From Streptomyces qinglanensis (GTDB lineage: Bacteria; Actinomycetota; Actinomycetes; Streptomycetales; Streptomycetaceae): a stretch of 64,000 bases of DNA. Each line of letters opens with the position of its first letter. Within the stretch, counting starts at the first letter, position 1. This document shows, in pieces, positions 9,204 to 18,581 of this stretch. Below the pieces are notes generated by a model. The model was not told the origin of the DNA and searched no databases. It saw nothing but the letters and a program-made list of their open reading frames with translations. The stretch covers positions 62,001 to 126,000 of the forward strand of contig NZ_FOGO01000008.1 in NCBI RefSeq assembly GCF_900111245.1, written 5' to 3'. Made by a program: the position numbers and the translations under genes.

Positions 9204-11948
9204 TCACACCCACGTCCTGGGGCGGAAACGGTTGGCCCGCTCCACCAGTTCGATCCTCGCGGTTCCGCTCTGCGCGTGCCGGGCGAGCAGCCGGTAGGAG
9301 CGCTCCAGGCCGAAACGCAGCCCCTCTTCGGTGAGCGGGCTGTCCAACAGCCGTACCCCGGCACCCGGCGGTGCTCCCGGTGCACCCGCAGGTGCGGGCC
9401 CGGAGGAAGCGGCCCCCCGGGCGGGAACAGCCTGGCACAGCAGCCAGTCGAGTGCGCACCCGAGTACCTCGCAGGTCAGCTCGTGGCGGCGCACCTCGTC
9501 CAGCCCGACGTGCTGGAGATCGGCCACCTGCTGGGCGGCCGCGCGCAGTTCCTCCAGCAGCGGCTCGTGCGGCGAGCGCTGCCGCAGCCGGGCGCGGACC
9601 GCCGCGATGCGCGCGGCGGTGTAGTGGATGGAGGACTCCGGCACCGACTCCAGCACCTGGACGGCGCCGGGCCGGTCGCCGGTCGCGAGCCGCACCCGGG
9701 CCAGCCCGAACGCGGCGCTCACGTACGACGGATCGGTCGTCCAGACCAGCCGGTAGTACTCCGCCGCGTTGTCCGACTGGCCGAGCACCTCCGCGCAGCA
9801 GCCCAGGGCCAGCTTGGGCGCGGGCTCGCCGGGGAACGCGTCGTAGACCGCGTCGAAGGAGAGCGCCGCGGTCTCCCGGTCGCCGGTCGCCAGCGCCGCC
9901 AGGCCGCGATACCACACGACCCGCCAGTCATCGGCGTGCCGGGCCTCCAGGGCGTCCAGCGCGTCGTGTGCGGCCCCGGCACCCTCCTGCCCCGCGTCGC
10001 TCTCCAGGAGGGCGCGCAGGGTGCGCAGCCGCAGCTCGGGCGAGTCGGCCGGTGCGCCGTCCAGCGCGGTGAGCAGCTCGGCGGGTGAGGAGGCCGACAG
10101 TCCGGCGAGGAAGCCCGCGTTGGGGTCGGCGGCGTCGACGCGCGGGACGGGCAGCGCCAGCGCCGTCAGCCGGGTGCGGAACGGGGCCAGCTCGATCACG
10201 CGCGCGGGGGCGGCGGCCGGGCTCCCGTCACCTCCGGGCGGCGGGAACGAGGCGAGCGGCGCGGGCGGCGCGGTACGGGCGGCCGGCACTCCCGGCGCAC
10301 CGGCGGGGGCGGGCGGCGCGGCGACGCCGCCCGCCGCCTGCGGCACCTCCGGAGCGGCGGCCGCACCCCCGGACGCCGCGGAACGGCCGGCGCCCGCGAG
10401 CGCGGCCCGCCGGGCGCGGCGCTTCCCCGCCGCCGGATCACGCGCCCCCAGCAGAGAGGCGTCGCCGGACTGCGGTGCGAACAGTTCGGTGTCCACGACC
10501 CGCGGTTCCGGCCCGAAGAGCGTGGAGAGGGCGGGGCACGGCTTTCCGGTCTGCAGCGCCACGACCTCCCGGAGCACCCCCAGAAGCTGGTCGGCCATCT
10601 CCTGCGCGGAGGCGAACCTGCGGCGCGGGTCGGGGTCGGTCGCCCGCACCAGGAACCGGTAGAAGGACTCGTACCGCTGGAAGACCCCGATGTTCTCCGG
10701 GTTGGGCAGGCTGTCGACGTAGACGTTGGTGTAGCCCTGGAAGTCAAAGGTCAGGACGGCGAGAGTGCGCGCCACGGTGTACAGGTCGGAGGCGACCGAG
10801 GGGCCCTCCTCGGCGACCTCGGGCGCCTGGTACCCGACGGTGCCGTAGATGGCGCTCTCGTCGTCGTCCATGCGGCGCACCGCGCCCAGGTCGATCAGTT
10901 TGAGCTGGTCGCCCTGCTGTATCGCGTTGTCGACCTTGAAGTCGCAGTAGAGCAGGTTGCGGCTGTGCAGGTGCCCCAGGGCCTCCAGCGCCTCGATGCC
11001 GTAGGCGCACGCCTGCTCCACCGGCAGCGGGTCGCGCTTCCCCGCCGGGGTGCGCCGGTCGTTGGCGATCTGCTTGAGAGAGCTGCCGCCGACGTACTCC
11101 ATCACGATGTAGCCGTCGAGGCTGCCGGTGCGCTGGTCGAGGTGTTCGACGAAGTTGTAGATGCGGACGATGTTGGAGTGCTCGATCTCCGCCAGGAAGC
11201 GGCGCTCGGCGATCGCCGCCGCCATCGCGTCCTGGTCACCGGTGTCCAGCAGTCCCTTGAGGACCACCCAGCGGTCCGAGACGGCACGGTCGACGGCCAG
11301 GTAGACCCAGCCGAGTCCGCCGTGCGCCAGGCAGCCCGCGACCTCGTACTGGCCGTGCACGATGTCGCCGGGACGCAGCTTGGGCACGAACGAGTAGGGG
11401 TGGCCGCACTTGGTGCAGAACCCCTCCGTGCGGCCCGGCCGGTCGCCGCGCGCCCGCCCCACCGCCGCGCCGCACTCCCCGTTGCTGCAGAAGCGCTTGC
11501 GCTCGGGCACCTCCGGGTCCGCCAGGACGACCCCGGCCGGATCCGGCCGCGGCACCTGCGGGATCTGCACCAGTCCGGCGCCCAGCCTGCTCCGCCCGGA
11601 GCTCTTGGCCGAGGTGCTGGAGCTGCGGACGGAGACCGAACGCTCGGTGCCGCGCCCGGACAGCGAGCGGGAGAGCCGCCCGGAGACCGAACGGCGCGAG
11701 GAGCGCGAGCGCGCCGAGCCGCGGGAGGAGGTCCGCGCGGAGCCCGAACGCGCCGAGCCGGAGGAGCGGCTGTGCCGTGCCGGGCCGGTCATCCCGGTGG
11801 GCGCCGCGCCCAGCACCCCGCCGGGTGCCACCACAGGGGCGAGCCCGCAGGTGCCGCAGTACAGCTCGCCCCCTCCCATGTCCTCGTACACGCCGTCGCA
11901 CTGCGGCCGCTGGCACGGCCGCTCCGGTGCGCTGGTCTGCTCGCTCAC
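9204..11948 (-). CDS. pknG: PknG-type Ser/Thr protein kinase (zinc ribbon, rubredoxin-like, kinase, TPR)
   Basis: A 914-residue kinase; the GTG at 11948 overlaps the upstream stop as GTGA. An N-terminal zinc ribbon (CQRPQCDG, CGTCG) is followed by a Ser/Arg-rich stretch (about 65-135), then a rubredoxin-like pair (CSNGEC and CTKCGH, about 165-205), the kinase domain (about 215-470) and a helical TPR-like C-terminus. Kinase signatures: AHGGLGWVYLA (P-loop), VVLKGLL (Lys), YCDFKVDN (catalytic loop Asp) and LIDLGAV, with DLG in place of DFG as in mycobacterial PknG. Known PknG phosphorylates the FHA protein GarA in response to extracellular Asp/Glu sensed by GlnH and relayed by GlnX; all three partners are encoded here. 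The C-terminal half is longer and richer in Ala/Pro than in mycobacteria. Confidence 0.92.
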   Translation of the reverse strand: MSEQTSAPERPCQRPQCDGVYEDMGGGELYCGTCGLAPVVAPGGVLGAAPTGMTGPARHSRSSGSARSGSARTSSRGSARSRSSRRSVSGRLSRSLSGRGTERSVSVRSSSTSAKSSGRSRLGAGLVQIPQVPRPDPAGVVLADPEVPERKRFCSNGECGAAVGRARGDRPGRTEGFCTKCGHPYSFVPKLRPGDIVHGQYEVAGCLAHGGLGWVYLAVDRAVSDRWVVLKGLLDTGDQDAMAAAIAERRFLAEIEHSNIVRIYNFVEHLDQRTGSLDGYIVMEYVGGSSLKQIANDRRTPAGKRDPLPVEQACAYGIEALEALGHLHSRNLLYCDFKVDNAIQQGDQLKLIDLGAVRRMDDDESAIYGTVGYQAPEVAEEGPSVASDLYTVARTLAVLTFDFQGYTNVYVDSLPNPENIGVFQRYESFYRFLVRATDPDPRRRFASAQEMADQLLGVLREVVALQTGKPCPALSTLFGPEPRVVDTELFAPQSGDASLLGARDPAAGKRRARRAALAGAGRSAASGGAAAAPEVPQAAGGVAAPPAPAGAPGVPAARTAPPAPLASFPPPGGDGSPAAAPARVIELAPFRTRLTALALPVPRVDAADPNAGFLAGLSASSPAELLTALDGAPADSPELRLRTLRALLESDAGQEGAGAAHDALDALEARHADDWRVVWYRGLAALATGDRETAALSFDAVYDAFPGEPAPKLALGCCAEVLGQSDNAAEYYRLVWTTDPSYVSAAFGLARVRLATGDRPGAVQVLESVPESSIHYTAARIAAVRARLRQRSPHEPLLEELRAAAQQVADLQHVGLDEVRRHELTCEVLGCALDWLLCQAVPARGAASSGPAPAGAPGAPPGAGVRLLDSPLTEEGLRFGLERSYRLLARHAQSGTARIELVERANRFRPRTWV

Positions 11949-13264
11949 TCTGCCCCCATGTTCATCGCTCCGCCCGCGGCGTCCCGGGTCTGCCGTCGGT
12001 GCTGCAGTGCCTCCTGTGCGGCCCGCTGGTAGCGCAGTACGGCGTCCTCCGCGGCCCGCAGGTCGCAGGGGGCGCTCCACAGCATCCGGCGCGCCGTGTC
12101 GTAGCGCTCGATGAGCAGGCTGTCCTCGGCCAGACCGTGCTGGGCCACCTTTGCCTTGTACGCATCCAGACGGCCGCGCAGTTCCGCCCGCACGGCCAGT
12201 GGCGCGGTGACGGCGGAGAGTTGGGAGCGGGCCCGCTCCAGCTCGTCCTCGGCACTCACCTCCAGTTCCTCCAGCAGCGGTGAGAGCCGGTGCCACTGCG
12301 CGTACCTGCGGTGCTCGACGGCTTCGGCGAGCCGGCCGTGCAGCGCCGCGGGCGGGCCGCTGACGGCGGGCACCTCGGAGGCGGCGATCTTGGCCAGCAC
12401 CTCGCCGCGCGCCGCGCGGGCCTCGGCGAGTGTGCGGTCGGCGCGGGTGAGCAGGTCGCGCAGCTTCATCAGCCGCTGTTCGGCGTCCTGCCGCACGGCG
12501 AGCACGGCGTCGATCTCGCGCCGTACCTCCTCCAGCGCGCGGGCGGCACTGTCGTAGCGCGTGGTGTCCGGTCTGCCGCCGCCCGGCGCACCGCTGCCTC
12601 CGGTGGGTGTCCAGAAGGCGAGCGGGTCCCGGACGACCTCCTCGCGCAGCGCGGAGAGTTCGGCCGTGATGCGCTCCAGGTCATCGGCGGACGGGTGCTC
12701 ACCGGGGCGTACGCCCACCGAGTGCGCCAGGGAGCGCACGCGGCCCAGTTCGGCGGCGAGCATGTCGATCCGCGCCGGTAGCGCGGACCACACGGAGTCG
12801 GCCGCCGCCACCACGTCGAGTGCCTGCGCGTACCACCCGTTCATCCGCTCGACGAGCTGCCCGAGGGTCACCTCCTCGGCCAGCTTCGGCGCTCCGGACA
12901 GGCTCGCGCCCGCGGCACCGGGCAGCCCTGGGACGGTGAGGGGGCCGCGCAGCAGCCGGGTCAGCTCGACCAGGTCGTCGCGGCTGGGCCAGCGGCGGCG
13001 CTCCCGCAGCCCGCGGGCCTGGCGCAGGGTGCGCGCGTAGAACTCGAACCCGTTCCACAGCGCGGTGACGGCGGCCTCGGCCTGCGCCCAGCGGTGCGCG
13101 GTCGTCCCTGCGAGTTCGGCACCCTCCAGGAGCCTGCGCCCGGCGTGGTCCTGGAGTGCCAGCAGGGAGGACTCCACCGCCTCGTGCTCAGCGTCGAGCC
13201 GCTCCAGCACCCGGTCGGTCTCCTCGCGGCTCATCACCTCTCCGGCGGCTCCCGCGGACCCCAT
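11945..13264 (-). CDS. Helical/coiled-coil protein of the PknG operon
   Basis: A 439-residue protein with no recognised catalytic motif. The ATG at 13264 has AGGTGAT upstream; a second ATG at 13234 (MSREETDR) also has GGAGAGG and could be the true start. Almost the whole length is Ala/Glu/Leu/Arg-rich helix without membrane segments, with heptad-like stretches near residues 15-110 and 210-380. A Gly/Pro break lies near residue 225. The stop overlaps the kinase start by 4 nt, so synthesis is probably coupled; a scaffold between membrane sensor and kinase is plausible but inferred only from position. Confidence 0.8.
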   Translation of the reverse strand: MGSAGAAGEVMSREETDRVLERLDAEHEAVESSLLALQDHAGRRLLEGAELAGTTAHRWAQAEAAVTALWNGFEFYARTLRQARGLRERRRWPSRDDLVELTRLLRGPLTVPGLPGAAGASLSGAPKLAEEVTLGQLVERMNGWYAQALDVVAAADSVWSALPARIDMLAAELGRVRSLAHSVGVRPGEHPSADDLERITAELSALREEVVRDPLAFWTPTGGSGAPGGGRPDTTRYDSAARALEEVRREIDAVLAVRQDAEQRLMKLRDLLTRADRTLAEARAARGEVLAKIAASEVPAVSGPPAALHGRLAEAVEHRRYAQWHRLSPLLEELEVSAEDELERARSQLSAVTAPLAVRAELRGRLDAYKAKVAQHGLAEDSLLIERYDTARRMLWSAPCDLRAAEDAVLRYQRAAQEALQHRRQTRDAAGGAMNMGAE

Positions 13265-13380
13265 CGATCACCTCGCTGTTCGACTCGTACTCACGGACCC
13301 GTCCCCACGAACCGGGACGCGGCCGCCTCTTCGGCCGCCCCGTCGGCGGCCACGTCGGCAGTGCGACCGCCGCGTCCGGT

Positions 13381-14799
13381 TCAGTCGCGGTAGAGCGGCT
13401 CGGGCGGTGCGGGCTTCTTCCCTTCCGTACCCATCATGTCGTCGGCCAGCCAGCGGTCGTAGGAAGACTTCCACTTGTGCTCGCGGTAGTCCTCCAGCAC
13501 CTTGTTGACCCTGCGGACCAGATCCTCGTCCTCCAGGTTCATCGCGACGCCGTACGGCTCCAGCGTCTCCGGCTCCCCCACGAGTTCGACCGAGGGGTCC
13601 TGCGCGGCCTGTCCCGCGCCCAGGGCGCTGTCGGTGACCGTCGCGTCCGCCTCGCCGAGCTGCATGCGCACCAGGCAGTCGAGCTGGTTGGGCACGACGA
13701 CCGGGCGGGCACCCAGTGCCGCGTACGCGGGCGTCTTCATCATCTTCTCCGCCGTGGAACCCGAGGCGTAGCACACGTGTTTGCCGCGCATGCTGCTGTC
13801 GAAGCCCTTGACGCGCGCGTGCTTCTTGGGCACGACCAACTGCTGGCCCGCCTGGAAGTACGCGGTGGAGAAGGCGACCTGCGCGCGCCGGGAGCAGTTG
13901 ACGGTCATCGTCCGCACGACCATGTCCACATCACCGCTCTGGATGGCAGGGACACGCTGATCGGTGGGGATGGTGCGGTAGACGACCCGGTCGGCTCCGC
14001 CCTTCCCCAGCAGATCGCGCGCGATGGCCTTGACCAGGTCGATGTCGAAGCCCTCGATGGTGCCGGTGGACGGGTCCCGGTAGCCCCACAGATAGCTGTT
14101 CTGGTCGACACCGACAACCAACTTGTCCTTCTTCTTGATCCGCTCGACCGCCTTCCCCGAGGCGCCGGACGGCTTGAGGCTCTCCGCGGGATTGCTGCCG
14201 TCCGCGCACTTCTCCGGCCGCGGCTCGGCCCCGGGCTCGGTGGCGGAAGCGGGCCGCCCCGCCGCGGCACCCGGACCCGAGCGCGCCGCTTCGCGGTCCG
14301 CCGGGGTGCCGCCCGGGGCTCCGGTGCCCACGACCGCGGAGACCAGTACCGCCGCCGCGACCGCCAGACCGCCCGCGGCCACGGCCCACGGCCTGCGGGA
14401 GGCGCCGCCCGGCCGCCCCCGTGCGGGTTCCCGCCGGCTCCGGCGGCCTGGCTCCGGCCCGGCCCCGCAGCCTGGCTCCGGCCTGTCGCCGGGATCCCGG
14501 CCGGTCGTGGTGCCGGAGTCCCGGCCGGTCGCGGCGCCGGAGTCCCGGCCCGTCACAGCCCCGGTGGCCGTGGCGCGTGCGCCAGCAGTGGCGTCCGCGG
14601 TGCGTGTCGCGTCCGCAGTGCGTGTCGCGTCCGCAGCGCCTGCGCCTGCCGCGCCCGCCGCGCCCGCCGCATCCGCCGCACCCCGTGCGCCTGGTGCGCC
14701 CGGTGCACCCGGTACGCCTCGTGCGCCCGGTGCACCCGGTACGCCTCGTGCGCCCGGTGCGCCCGATGTGTCCGGTGTCTCCGCTCCCGATGCCGACAT
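13381..14799 (-). CDS. glnH: GlnH-like amino-acid binding protein with membrane anchor
   Basis: A 472-residue protein. ATG 14799 is preferred because GAGGAGG stands 9 nt upstream; GTG 14817 (overlapping the GlnX stop) is the alternative. Residues 1-130 are Gly/Ala/Pro/Thr-rich with collagen-like Gly-X-Y runs, then one membrane helix (about 135-157, WAVAAGGLAVAAAVLVSAVV) and a type-3 solute-binding domain (about 215-455), seen in KLVVGVDQNSYLWGY, EGFDIDLVKAIA and MTVNCSRRA. In mycobacteria GlnH binds Asp/Glu outside the membrane and signals through GlnX to PknG; here it sits between those two genes. There is no lipobox, so this version appears to be helix-anchored rather than a lipoprotein. 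Confidence 0.85.
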   Translation of the reverse strand: MSASGAETPDTSGAPGARGVPGAPGARGVPGAPGAPGARGAADAAGAAGAAGAGAADATRTADATRTADATAGARATATGAVTGRDSGAATGRDSGTTTGRDPGDRPEPGCGAGPEPGRRSRREPARGRPGGASRRPWAVAAGGLAVAAAVLVSAVVGTGAPGGTPADREAARSGPGAAAGRPASATEPGAEPRPEKCADGSNPAESLKPSGASGKAVERIKKKDKLVVGVDQNSYLWGYRDPSTGTIEGFDIDLVKAIARDLLGKGGADRVVYRTIPTDQRVPAIQSGDVDMVVRTMTVNCSRRAQVAFSTAYFQAGQQLVVPKKHARVKGFDSSMRGKHVCYASGSTAEKMMKTPAYAALGARPVVVPNQLDCLVRMQLGEADATVTDSALGAGQAAQDPSVELVGEPETLEPYGVAMNLEDEDLVRRVNKVLEDYREHKWKSSYDRWLADDMMGTEGKKPAPPEPLYRD

Positions 14800-14813
14800 G
14801 GCGTCCCCCCTCC

Positions 14814-16259
14814 TCACCTGTACTCCGCGAGCCGCCGCCCGATGCCCAACACCGTGCCCGCTGCTCCGAGCACGGCCAGCAGCAGCGCTCCCACCAGCAG
14901 CCCGCCGAACCGGCCACGGCCCGCAGCGGCGGCCTCCTCGAACTGGCGCTGCTCGTGCGCCGCGGCCCGGCCCAGGCTCGCATCCGCCGCGTCGAAGCTC
15001 TCCCGTGTGCTGTCCTCGGCACCGATCACCCGGGCGACCGCGTCCTCGTAGTTGCCGCCGTCGTCCTCGGCCCGCGCCTGCCGGTGCCGCTGCTGCCAGG
15101 TCTGCACGGCCCGTTGCGCGTCCCGCACCGCGTCACCGCCACTGCGGTCGTCCGCGACCCGGCGGGCCTCCCCCAGCAGCCCGCCCTCGGTGCGCCGTTC
15201 ACCCGTGCCCGCGACTGCGGCCATCTGCTTGCGGTAGCTCTTCTCGTACGCCGCGCCGCCACCGCGCGCGACCAGCGTCATGTTCTCGTCACCCCGCGCC
15301 TGCAGGGTGCCTATCCACGCCTCGTTGAGAGCCTGCAGCGAACGCGCACCCTTGGTGTCGGACTCGTTCAGACCCGAGCGCGCCAGCATGTGCCCCGCCC
15401 CGAGCCACACCAGCAGCGCGAGCACGGCGGCGGTCGCGCCGAGCAGACCGCGGTCGAAGACCCGGTTGGTGCGGCGGTAGTTGCGGCGCTGCGCCCAGCC
15501 CAGTGCGGCGAGCGCCAGCACGCCGGTGCCGAGACCGAGCAGCGGCCAGCTCTCGGCGTCCGCGTAGTCGCCGCCCAACTGCCCGGTCTCGGCCGTGTAC
15601 AGCTTGCGGGCGGCGGGCAGCAGTTCGCCGCGCATCTTCTCGTTGGCGTACCGGAGGTAGGCGCCGCCCAGCGGCAGGCCCTGCCGGTTGTCGGCACGCG
15701 CGGACTCCACCAGCCCCGTGTAGACGGGCAGTCCGCGGTTGAGCACGGCGATCTGCCGCTCCGCGGTCGGCGACCCCTCGGAGGCGGCCGCCGCCTCGGC
15801 GAGCAGTTCGGACGCCTCACGGATGTCCTTCTCGTAGCGCCGGCGCTCCGAGCGGGGTTCGTCGCCGCCCGCGAGGAAGCCGCTGGAGGCCGAGGTGTCG
15901 GCGTCGGCGAGCGAGCGGTAGATGTGCGCGGCGTCCGCGCTCAGCGGCTGGCTGTGGTCGACGACGGCGTCCGCTGCCGCCACCCGGTCGGAGACCTGCC
16001 ACGCCGACACGGCCCCGAACAGCAGCACGAGCGCGACCAGGGCCGCACCGATCGCCCGCAGCCTGCCCGGCTCGGTGGTCGCAGCCGTGCGCAGCCGCCG
16101 CACTCCCTCCGACCAGGCCGTACGGCGCGGAGCCGGCGGCGCTGCGGACTGCGGCCCGCTGCCCGCGGCGGCGGCCCGGTCCGGTGCCGCGCCGGGCCTG
16201 TCCGGCGGCGCCGCGGACTGCGGCGGCGGGGCCGGTGGCACGGTCGGCTGCTGAGTCAC
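14814..16259 (-). CDS. glnX: GlnX-like four-helix membrane signal transducer, first gene of the PknG operon
   Basis: A 481-residue integral membrane protein. The GTG at 16259 (VTQQPTVPP) has GGAGGG about 10 nt upstream; frame further upstream lacks a ribosome site. After a Pro-rich cytoplasmic tail it has four membrane helices (near residues 70-88, 240-262, 280-300 and 455-477) separating two long helical extracytoplasmic loops, each about 150 residues. This is the layout of mycobacterial GlnX (the Rv0412c type), which links periplasmic GlnH to cytosolic PknG. The next two genes of that pathway lie directly downstream. Confidence 0.82.
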   Translation of the reverse strand: MTQQPTVPPAPPPQSAAPPDRPGAAPDRAAAAGSGPQSAAPPAPRRTAWSEGVRRLRTAATTEPGRLRAIGAALVALVLLFGAVSAWQVSDRVAAADAVVDHSQPLSADAAHIYRSLADADTSASSGFLAGGDEPRSERRRYEKDIREASELLAEAAAASEGSPTAERQIAVLNRGLPVYTGLVESARADNRQGLPLGGAYLRYANEKMRGELLPAARKLYTAETGQLGGDYADAESWPLLGLGTGVLALAALGWAQRRNYRRTNRVFDRGLLGATAAVLALLVWLGAGHMLARSGLNESDTKGARSLQALNEAWIGTLQARGDENMTLVARGGGAAYEKSYRKQMAAVAGTGERRTEGGLLGEARRVADDRSGGDAVRDAQRAVQTWQQRHRQARAEDDGGNYEDAVARVIGAEDSTRESFDAADASLGRAAAHEQRQFEEAAAAGRGRFGGLLVGALLLAVLGAAGTVLGIGRRLAEYR

Positions 16260-16759
16260 GGCTGGAGCCCTCCCCCTCGATCGCTGGCCGACACCCTGCC
16301 CCGCGCGTGCCCTCCGCTCCGTTCCGCGCAGCCCCCGGCTCCCCTGCCCGGGACCGCGAGCGTCGGGACGCCCGGGTCGTGGTGCCCAGGCCAGCAGTAT
16401 GGCCGCCACGGGCAGCGGTGGCAGGGAGTTGGCCGGGATCTTGTTCGGATCGCGACCGAATGCCCGAACCAGGCACGTCCCCGGCTGCCTCCCGGGGCGC
16501 GTTCCCCGGCGCGGCGCCTCCGCCGGCCGAGCGCTGCCGCCACAGCCCGCCGCTGCCCTCTCTCACGCGCCCCGCGGGCCGCCCGGTTCCCGGCTTCCGG
16601 GGACGGAGGCGTCCGGGGACCTACCGGGACGTGCGGGGCGCGGGTCGCCCGGGCCGTCCCCGAGACGATTCCGCAACGCGATCCGACCGATGGACAGGTG
16701 AGACGGAACAGATGGCCACGCGAGACCGGAATACCGGATTCAGCCATTAGCCTCCGCGC
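16260..16759. promoter_or_regulatory. Divergent promoter region of PknG operon and ABC-2 exporter
   Basis: A 500-bp gene-free region between divergent starts. The exporter start at 16760 has no purine-rich ribosome site. Instead TAGCCT (16748-16753) sits 6 nt before the ATG, as a -10 box for leaderless mRNA would. A weak inverted repeat, TTCGG (16444-16448) with CCGAA (16456-16460), lies on the operon side. No clear -35 elements or riboswitch were seen. Confidence 0.4.
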
Positions 16760-17485
16760 ATGTCCAACGCGATCACAGCCGACGGGCTGCGCAAACGCTA
16801 CGGGGAGACACAGGCCGTCGACGGGGTCTCCCTAGAGGTGCAGCGCGGCGAGTTCTACGGCATCCTCGGGCCGAACGGAGCCGGCAAGACGACCACCATG
16901 GAGCTCCTGGAGGGGCTCCGCGAACCCGACGAGGGAACCGCGCACCTGCTGGGTACGCCCTCCTGGCCCCGCGACCCGGCACTGCTGCGCCGAATAGGCG
17001 TGCAGCTCCAGGCGTCCGCGTTCTTCGAGCGGCTGACCGCACGGGAGCAGATACGCACCTTCGCCGCGCTCTACGGCATCGAGGAGTCGCACGCCGACGG
17101 GATGCTGGAGACGGTCGGACTCGCCGAGAAGGCGGACACCCGGGAGGACAAACTCTCCGGCGGCCAGGCGCAGCGGCTGTCCATCGCCTGCGCCCTGGTG
17201 CACGACCCGGAGCTGGTCTTCCTGGACGAGCCCACCACCGGCCTGGACCCGCAGGCCCGGCGCAACCTGTGGGACCTGCTGCGCACCATCAACTCCTCCG
17301 GCCGCACGGTGGTGCTCACCACGCACTACATGGACGAGGCCGAGACGCTGTGCGACCGGGTCGCCGTCATGGACCACGGGAAGGTGCTGCGGGTGGGTCC
17401 GCCGCGCTCGCTCGTGCAGGAACTGGAAGTCGACACCCTGGAGGACGTCTTCCTCCAGTTGACGGGGCGGGAGTACCGGGAGTGA
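16760..17485 (+). CDS. ABC transporter ATP-binding protein (ABC-2 exporter type)
   Basis: A 241-residue ATPase with all catalytic motifs: Walker A GPNGAGKTT, Q-loop in RRIGVQLQ, signature LSGGQAQR, Walker B LVFLDEP and the switch His in LTTHYMDEAE. The short C-terminus lacks any regulatory domain. It is of the drug/lipid-export (DrrA/CcmA-like) subgroup and must work with the permease whose GTG overlaps its stop by 4 nt. The substrate cannot be read from the sequence. Translation may be leaderless (see upstream region). Confidence 0.93.
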   Translation: MSNAITADGLRKRYGETQAVDGVSLEVQRGEFYGILGPNGAGKTTTMELLEGLREPDEGTAHLLGTPSWPRDPALLRRIGVQLQASAFFERLTAREQIRTFAALYGIEESHADGMLETVGLAEKADTREDKLSGGQAQRLSIACALVHDPELVFLDEPTTGLDPQARRNLWDLLRTINSSGRTVVLTTHYMDEAETLCDRVAVMDHGKVLRVGPPRSLVQELEVDTLEDVFLQLTGREYRE

Positions 17486-18558
17486 GAGCGTTCCTCAATC
17501 TGTCGCTGGCGATGGCACGCGGGCTGGCCCGCGACCGTGCGGCGGTCTTCTTCACCCTGATCTTCCCGCTGATGTTCCTGATGCTCTTCGGCGCGCTCTT
17601 CAAGGACCAGGGGGTCGGCAAGTCCGACATCGTGCAGGTCGGCAGCGTCAAGGTGCTCGACGGCATGCCCGACAAGGAGCGCGCCGGACTGCGGGACATC
17701 CTGGAGATCGAGAAGACCGACGGTTCGGCCGCGGCCCGCCGCGAGGCCCTGGAGAAGGTCCGCAAGGGCGACGCCGACGCCGCCGTCTTCCAGCGGGACG
17801 GCAAGGTGGAACTCCGCTACTCGGCGGCCGACCAGGTGCGCTCGGGCACCGTCCGGGGGGTGCTCAACAGCATCGTCCAGCAGGCCAACCAGCGGGCGAC
17901 GGGGCAGCCGCCCGCCTTCGCGCTGCAGACCGGCGCCGTGGAGGACGAGACCACCAAACCGATCCAGTACCTCACACCGGGGCTGCTGGGCTGGGCGGTG
18001 GCGATGGGCGGCGTCTTCGGCTCCGCCTTCAACCTGGTGAGCTGGCGCCGGAAGCGCATCCTGCGCCGCCTGTGGCTCGCCCCGATCAGTGCGCGCAGCG
18101 TGGTCGGCGCCCGGATCGGCGTCAACCTGATCACCGCCTTCGCACAGACGGCGATCTTCCTGGCGGTCGCCTCGCTCCCCTACTACGGGCTGACACTCAC
18201 CGGCGACTGGTGGCTGTGCCTGCCGCTGGTGGTCTGCGGCACGCTGGCCTTCATGTCCATCGGGCTGCTGGTCGGCTCGTTCGCCAAGACCGAGGAGGCG
18301 GCCAACGGGATGGCCCAGCTCGTCATCCTGCCCATGGCGTTCCTCTCCGGCACCTTCTTCCCGCTGGACAACGCACCGGGATGGATCCGCACGGTCAGCG
18401 AGTTCCTGCCGCTCAAGCACCTGGCCTCGGCCATGCAGGACGTCCTCACCCGCGGGGAGAGCTGGGGCACGGCGCTGCCCGTCATGGGCGGACTGCTGCT
18501 GTTCGCCGCGGTGCTGACGGCGATCGCCGCCCGGGTCTTCCGGTGGGACGCCGCCTGA
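17482..18558 (+). CDS. ABC-2 family permease
   Basis: A 358-residue membrane protein; GTG 17482 overlaps the ATPase stop (GTGA), and the frame upstream is only the ATPase in another frame. Topology: one N-terminal helix (about 20-42, FFTLIFPLMFLMLFGALF), a soluble extracytoplasmic domain of about 150 residues, then five closely spaced helices from about residue 180, ending RVFRWDAA. This is the ABC-2 exporter layout with a large first loop. It forms the exporter with the preceding ATPase. Confidence 0.92.
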   Translation: MRAFLNLSLAMARGLARDRAAVFFTLIFPLMFLMLFGALFKDQGVGKSDIVQVGSVKVLDGMPDKERAGLRDILEIEKTDGSAAARREALEKVRKGDADAAVFQRDGKVELRYSAADQVRSGTVRGVLNSIVQQANQRATGQPPAFALQTGAVEDETTKPIQYLTPGLLGWAVAMGGVFGSAFNLVSWRRKRILRRLWLAPISARSVVGARIGVNLITAFAQTAIFLAVASLPYYGLTLTGDWWLCLPLVVCGTLAFMSIGLLVGSFAKTEEAANGMAQLVILPMAFLSGTFFPLDNAPGWIRTVSEFLPLKHLASAMQDVLTRGESWGTALPVMGGLLLFAAVLTAIAARVFRWDAA

Positions 18559-18581
18559 TCGGCTGGGACGTCCGGTTCCGG

